Origin: Chitinophaga pinensis
GTDB taxonomy: Bacteria > Bacteroidota > Bacteroidia > Flavobacteriales_D > Crocinitomicaceae
Assembly: GCA_945870115.1 (NCBI GenBank)
Contig: CAMBRH010000110.1
Coordinates: forward strand, 1-10,423
Reading direction: 5' to 3'
Length of the DNA stretch: 10,423 nucleotides
The translations under genes were made by a program, and so were the position numbers. Under the pieces are notes generated by a model, which made no database searches, had not been told where the DNA came from, and saw only the letters and a program-made list of their open reading frames with translations. Within the stretch, counting starts at the first letter, position 1; each line of letters opens with the position of its first letter. Positions 9,501 to 10,423 of the stretch are shown here, one piece after another.

Positions 9501-9988
9501 ATAATTATATTTGGTTTTTACCTGAAGATTCAATTTCAAACGAAACAAATCCAACTTATAAATTTGATAATTTTGGGGGTGAAATAGTTAAACTGGTCGC
9601 ACTGAATGATAATGGTTGTTCTGACACAATTTCAAAACCAATAAAAATAGATTATTTTAAGGGTCTATTTGTTGCAAATGCAATGTATCCAGGTCATTCC
9701 GAATTTGAAGTATCACACTTTCTACCTAAAGGGGTAGGTTTATTGACATACGAAATCATGATTTATGATGATTGGGGGAATTTAATTTGGGAATCGACCG
9801 CTTTAGATAAATCAGGAAGACCAATTGAAGCATGGGATGGAACATTTAATGGAGAGCCTGTTCAACAAGATGCTTATGTTTGGAAAGTTAATGCAACATA
9901 TTTTTCAGAGGGTCTTTGGGAAGGTAAAGAATACCCAAATGAAAGAAAAATCTTTAAAAAATCAGGAACCGTAACAGTAATCAGATGA
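458..9988 (+). CDS. Giant T9SS-secreted multi-Ig/PKD-domain surface protein (adhesin-like) with gliding-motility-associated C-terminal domain
   Basis: An uninterrupted frame encodes 3176 aa. I choose ATG 458 over the TTG at 455 because ATG is preferred and it begins a normal signal peptide (K2, N3, then a hydrophobic run, cut near S18/Q19). Domains in order: signal peptide 1-18; eight heterogeneous Ig-like/PKD-like domains 20-765; nineteen Ig-like modules in a C-A-B higher-order repeat 766-2174; eleven PKD domains 2175-3067; type B T9SS sorting domain 3068-3176, ending GTVTVIR. There is no transmembrane segment after the signal and no catalytic domain that I recognise. The protein is rich in Thr, Ser, Asn and Gly and poor in Lys and Met, as expected of an extracellular stalk. 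It is probably exported by Sec, moved across the outer membrane by T9SS and kept on the surface or shed. An adhesin or gliding role like that of SprB is inferred from architecture and from the overlapping downstream porP/sprF gene. It lacks the SprB-type repeats I know, so I assign no gene symbol. Confidence 0.9.
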   Translation: MKNLIIFALLLIQKYSFSQCVANAGSDVTICSGQITGLIGGVSGDGFGTPDYSWSPSTGLSDPNIASPTCSVSNTTTYTLTVTRNLGLGTTTCTDEVTVIVNPSPTANFSILNDGVCGNNAINFSNTSNGTGLSYSWNFDDAGSSSNTSTALNPSHLFTSFGNNTAEYDVQLNVTDVNNCTSSYTETVTIKQIPDPAIYDDNNALVNCSGIIFNLSIENASTTASSNGNYSLDWGDGNTELINGSWGFKNHTFSSYGYFNLVNTVTGQNGCISSETFSVYNGSNPAVGLGNPGSTTNLCVPYSITFPITGAGSNPPGTIYTITTNTNSPSVTFTHPPPASYTHIFTNSSCGAIGANNANSFYARIKAENPCGFSESTVEPITTSIKPIANFNITPDTVICKNTNVNFTNSSINGIVVSTSGSTISCSSTTKNHWLISPNTGWNIVSGSLGNPLSNVATNWGTTVLNVNFTQAGTYSISMIVGNNCGNDTLTKQICVEEPPSPNFTINPTSACIPFNVTTDNTTDLTDICKISHNWAISLSSNTCSLSAGTTSFINGTSASSFEPQLTISSPGEYVLILSETNKCGTFTQSKTITAQDKPVVNVSSLNSICLGQSATPSANVIDCYEPSNSYAWTFENGTPATSSNLNPGSITFNTSGSLNVTFSATNNCGTDSETTQITVNSLPPELNPTVNAQICVGGIIELGSDLLNNISYNWSGPNGFVSNLQNPVLSNVTTAIAGSYSVFAIAGVCPGPTESINVVVNSLPVVSAPVVSDICLNAPNITIVGSPAGGTWSGTGISGTGVFNPITAGVGSPIVTYSFTNPATNCTNTAQTSVIVKPLPTVNAGLDVQLCNQAIPFNLSGTPTNGTWSGATNVTAAGVFTPNGIGDFNLIYTVTDANSCVNKDTVKISVINPTTANAGSNVSICVDAVNIQLTGTPASGTWTGNGVTAGGIFDPTTDGTFNLTYSTGSGTCLSNDVMVVTVNPMPVVAAPIDFDICLNAPSTTIVGSPVGGTWSGTGISSAGVFNPLTASVGQHILTYSFTNTTTNCSNTDQITITVKPLPTVNAGSDVQLCNQAIPFNLSGTPVNGTWNGSTNVTAAGVFTPNGIGSFNLIYTITGTNSCVNKDTMQISVIDPTTANAGSNITICVDAANIQLTGTPSSGTWTGTGVTVGGIFDPTTDGTFNLTYSTGSGTCLSTDVMTVLVNPLPVISVPNDFSICLNGGDTPLSASPINGIWVGNGIINGVFSPLAAGQGTHVLSYSFEDPITGCLNSESVTIIVYSLPTVNAGNDLTLCNQPISEILIPVTPLNGTWSGSNISNGAFTPNGTGTFSIVYTFTDANSCTNKDSIQITVGNPDDPDAGNDTIICIDAPNVQLDGFPINGNWSGTGVSSTGVFDPTSAGVFTLTFSTGGGTCLSSDQMTVTVNSLPIVTAQGDFSTCLNSENANLSATPLGGTWTGTGIVSNGVFSPSAAEQGTYVLTYTYIDPITNCSSFDAISATVHPIPTINAGSDISLCNQPIAQNLNAISPLNGSWSGQNVLSGDFIPNGVGTFIVYYSFTDGNSCTNLDSISVNVNNPIVANAGNDTIICIDAPNVVLGSVTNPDNWTGTGVSASGSFDPTSAGDFILTLTLGSGTCLSTDDIKITVNPLPIVNAQNDFSTCLNSENTNLTATPLGGSWGGVGIASNGVFSPSTAGEGTHVLTYTFVDPITNCTNSDNVTIQVFALPNVDAGEDITLCNQTIAEVLVPIAPLNGIWTGQNVSNGAFTPNGTGSFTLNYTFTDNNSCTNKDSILVVVNDPIIADAGSDTIVCIDAPNIILANVLNPDNWSGIGVTSAGVFDPIAAGNFILTLTIGSGTCLSTDNILVTVNALPIVIAQQDVEICLNAGTINLTASPLNGIWTGNGVNGAGTFDPLVATAGIHTLRYTFIDPLTACSNFDEIQVEVFALPVIDAGQDFQVCNQPIEVDLIASPLGGTWSGNGVSDPNGEYLPFQTGDFELVYSFNDLNQCNNKDTVIVTVVEPQLASAGVDTAVCHFTDLLPLIGSPNNGDWSGINVSTQGIFSPTQVGDFFLVYSFGSGNCLNHDTTKITVHPLPQVQVGTDRIFCENDNVETFVPFPFGGIWQGQGITDNQNGTFDPSTPPNDSEFYPIIYFFTDVNSCLNSDTLQVKINPIPLIDFTFDTVICKNTATLFASTIQNGNTYFWDFGDGSSINNSQAPTHSYADIGFYTIKLRVISPFSCTDSLSQIIQVIEPANPDFTLTPDSSCGPSIVSFTNMSSALDNFTSSWNFGNGEASNLLQPDPVTYLASISKDTMYYVTLSITNLCGTIDKIDSIKVMPKPKVIFGTNVDIGCSPITIEMANNTVGLADNYFWDFGDGVQSTDSSVLLSHVFTTGINDTTYTITLIATNECGSDTSSHQITVLPNTVNAFFNTPIISGCEPLTINFTQFSTGNTNHSWDFGDGNISSALNPIHTFINEGSYTIQLFVDNGCSYDTANFTITVYPKPLVDFDFGSALVCNPETIDFINNSFNGINSLWRFGDGDTSNYENTSHLYEQSGEYNITLLVVSNYGCKDSLTKVLTIDQSPISDFSLPLEICQNYPLTIQNLSSNYDFISWNFNNGNTSNQINPTIVFNEVGSYNIDLVLENQAGCFDSISKTILIRPTPIADFTIDTFEPCIKPWSVNFSNNSLGGNNYSWNFDNSFFSNAQSPSTNYQLAGNYSVKLIVENQYLCSDSIIKPLFINTVPIADFFIPPYDSCAPSIILFNNLSTDYNFTSWVFGDGNTSTLDSPLNSFENDGTFIIEMTVEDNNGCKDSLSKSIKTYPSPVANFDIINLDSCSMPSEVIFSNTSTGALLYDWNFGNGVNSNLTHPSVFFDNASTYLVKLKAENQYGCADEIIKDLNIHEAPIANFIISNKDLCTYESLTATSLSLLSDSVKWFMGDGTNLDGNVINYQYDYPGEYAIFLVAYGQGTCTDTIFSLQNVTVFDTPIANFTYLNSEINNTLDGTVEFQNLSSFANNYIWFLPEDSISNETNPTYKFDNFGGEIVKLVALNDNGCSDTISKPIKIDYFKGLFVANAMYPGHSEFEVSHFLPKGVGLLTYEIMIYDDWGNLIWESTALDKSGRPIEAWDGTFNGEPVQQDAYVWKVNATYFSEGLWEGKEYPNERKIFKKSGTVTVIR
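515..2752 (+). other. N-terminal region: eight heterogeneous Ig-like/PKD-like domains
   Basis: Residues 20-765 divide into eight beta-sandwich-type domains by recurring 'P-x-(A/V)-x-F' starts and 'TxxIxVxxxP' ends. Approximate nucleotide bounds are 515-772, 773-1039, 1040-1309, 1310-1618, 1619-1957, 1958-2254, 2255-2512 and 2513-2752. The second (SWNFDDAG) and third (DWGDGN) keep recognisable PKD cores. The fourth to seventh belong to the looser PKD-like type ending in '(N/P)xCG'. The eighth has 'GPNGFVSNLQNP', an Ig-like motif common in Bacteroidota secreted proteins. The domains differ in length (80-113 aa) and hold two to four Cys each, unlike the uniform two-Cys modules that follow. Boundaries are by eye and approximate. 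Confidence 0.7.
2753..6979 (+). repeat. Central higher-order tandem repeat: (C-A-B) x 6 plus a final C, 19 Ig-like modules
   Basis: Residues 766-2174 are three alternating module types of 70-80 aa. Type C has '(D/S)xCLN...GxWxGxGI...GVFxP...YxFxDPxTxC'. Type A has '(N/D)AGxDxxLCNQ...NGTWSG...FTPNGxGxF...TDxNSCxNKD'. Type B has 'AGxDTIICIDAPN...FDPxxxGxFxLTxxxGSGTCLS'. C modules begin at 2753, 3419, 4085, 4745, 5408, 6071 and 6737. A modules begin at 2981, 3647, 4310, 4973, 5636 and 6299. B modules begin at 3206, 3872, 4532, 5195, 5858 and 6524. The period is 666, 666, 660, 663, 663 and 666 bp (220-222 aa). Rounds 1 and 2 are the closest pair at the DNA level; rounds 3-5 form another similar group; round 6 and the last C are the most divergent. 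Each module holds exactly two Cys, near its start and near its end. The fold is inferred; I cannot name the exact Pfam family. Confidence 0.9.
6980..9658 (+). other. Array of eleven PKD domains
   Basis: Residues 2175-3067 contain eleven domains starting at about 6980, 7220, 7472, 7730, 7967, 8207, 8444, 8687, 8927, 9170 and 9416 (237-258 bp each). Most start 'xADF' or 'xANF' after a proline and end 'GCxDSxxKxxxIxxxP'. The PKD core motif W(D/N)FGDG is seen as WDFGDG in domains 1, 3 and 4. It drifts to WNFGNG (2, 9), WRFGDG (5), WNFNNG (6), WNFDNS (7), WVFGDG (8), WFMGDG (10) and WFLPED (11). PKD domains are extracellular beta-sandwich folds that act as spacers or in protein and polysaccharide contacts. 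Here they form the membrane-proximal or sorting-domain-proximal stalk. Confidence 0.88.
9659..9985 (+). other. Type IX secretion C-terminal sorting domain, gliding-motility-associated (type B / CHU_C-like)
   Basis: Residues 3068-3176 show the order of motifs typical of this domain: 'FVANAMYPG' in place of the usual 'VPNAFSPNGDG'; 'F.PKGVGLLTYEIMIYDDWGNLIWES' (IYDDWGN starts near residue 3102); 'AWDGTFNGEPV' (WDG near residue 3126); 'DAYVWKVNATY'; and the terminal 'GTVTVIR'. Such domains target proteins to the T9SS translocon. Type B CTD proteins such as SprB need a PorP/SprF partner, which fits the gene that follows. The acidic NGDGxND loop is absent. This matches a recognised sub-form with 'F.PKG.GL..Y.I.IY..WGN..W', which I recall from other Bacteroidota. 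Confidence 0.88.
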
Positions 9989-10423
9989 TGAAAAAATATA
10001 CACTACAATTAAGTTTATTTGTTTGTCTATTAATTACGACAACAAATTTGACAGCACAAGATGCAAACTTTTCCATGTTTTATAATAATCCAACGTATTA
10101 TAATCCTGGTATGACAGCTATTGGAAATGGTTTTACATTTAGAACAAATGCTAGAAGTTTATGGACTCCAATTCCTAGCAAATTTAATACGGTTTCTGTT
10201 TCTTTAGAAGCAGAAGCAGTTAATAAAATTGGTTTTGGTTTGCAAGCGTATTCAGATGTTGCAGGCGAAGGTTCACTCAGAACAACAGGTGCAAATCTTG
10301 CATATATGTACCGTCCATTGGAATCAAAAAACGCCTTGTTACAAATTGGTTTTTCAGGTGGATTAGTTAATAAGTATATTGACTGGAGTAAATTAACTTT
10401 TTCAGATCAGCTGGATGAAGTCC
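9985..10423 (+). CDS. PorP/SprF-family type IX secretion outer-membrane protein, N-terminal part (3' end outside window)
   Basis: The frame is open from ATG 9985 to the end of the window (146 codons visible). A second in-frame ATG at 9988 is an equally possible start. The first start overlaps the giant gene's stop by 4 nt (ATGA) and the second by 1 nt (TGATG), so translational coupling is expected either way. The N-terminus is a Sec signal (K3, K4, hydrophobic residues 9-17, 'LTA' before Q25-D26). It is followed by the PorP/SprF opening 'AQDANFSMFYNNPTYYNPG', close to the family pattern AQD-xFS-x-F-x-xNPxxxNPA. Next comes a series of glycine- and aromatic-rich strands with 'IGFGLQAYSDVAGEGSLRTTG'. 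Roughly the first 40-50% of a normal 300-350 aa PorP/SprF protein is present. By analogy with sprB-sprF it likely supports secretion or surface retention of the giant protein. It is probably transcribed with the giant gene; no promoter lies between them. Confidence 0.88.
   Translation, partial: MMKKYTLQLSLFVCLLITTTNLTAQDANFSMFYNNPTYYNPGMTAIGNGFTFRTNARSLWTPIPSKFNTVSVSLEAEAVNKIGFGLQAYSDVAGEGSLRTTGANLAYMYRPLESKNALLQIGFSGGLVNKYIDWSKLTFSDQLDEV

Noticed and set aside
9985..10062. Lipoprotein signal in the downstream PorP/SprF protein (Cys14 after LFV)
   Set aside because: Val before the Cys does not fit a lipobox, the Cys sits in the middle of the hydrophobic core, and a better signal peptidase I site follows at TA/QD.

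Overview
The window looks like a chromosomal stretch from a member of the Bacteroidota, most likely Flavobacteriia or a close relative. It is AT-rich (roughly one third G+C by eye), has no clear Shine-Dalgarno sequences, and carries a TAnnTTTG-type promoter element. Every gene in it belongs to the Bacteroidota-specific type IX secretion (T9SS) and gliding world. The family or genus cannot be fixed from this sequence alone.

Layout, all on the + strand: (1) bases 1-404 hold the 3' end of a PorP/SprF-family outer-membrane protein gene. (2) Bases 405-457 are a 53-bp intergenic gap with a short inverted repeat and a candidate promoter. (3) Bases 458-9988 are one uninterrupted gene for a giant secreted protein of 3176 aa (roughly 330 kDa). 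It has a signal peptide, 8 heterogeneous N-terminal Ig-like/PKD-like domains, a central array of 19 Ig-like modules in a strict three-part higher-order repeat (C-A-B, period 220-222 aa, six full rounds plus a final C), 11 PKD domains, and a C-terminal sorting domain of the gliding-motility-associated (type B CTD) class. (4) Bases 9985-10423 hold the 5' end of a second PorP/SprF-family gene. Its start codon overlaps the giant gene's stop, so the two are almost certainly co-translated.

The simplest reading is a T9SS adhesin plus partner cassette of the sprB-sprF kind. The giant protein crosses the inner membrane by Sec and the outer membrane by T9SS, and the downstream PorP/SprF protein helps it reach or stay on the surface. 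The upstream PorP/SprF fragment probably closes a preceding cassette of the same type, so the locus may be a tandem series of adhesin-porP pairs.

The most notable feature is the regular trimeric higher-order repeat. It keeps one Cys pair in every one of its 19 modules, and its first two rounds are still very similar at the DNA level, so the array appears to have grown recently by whole 666-bp units. I saw no RNA gene, CRISPR array, insertion sequence or phage element.
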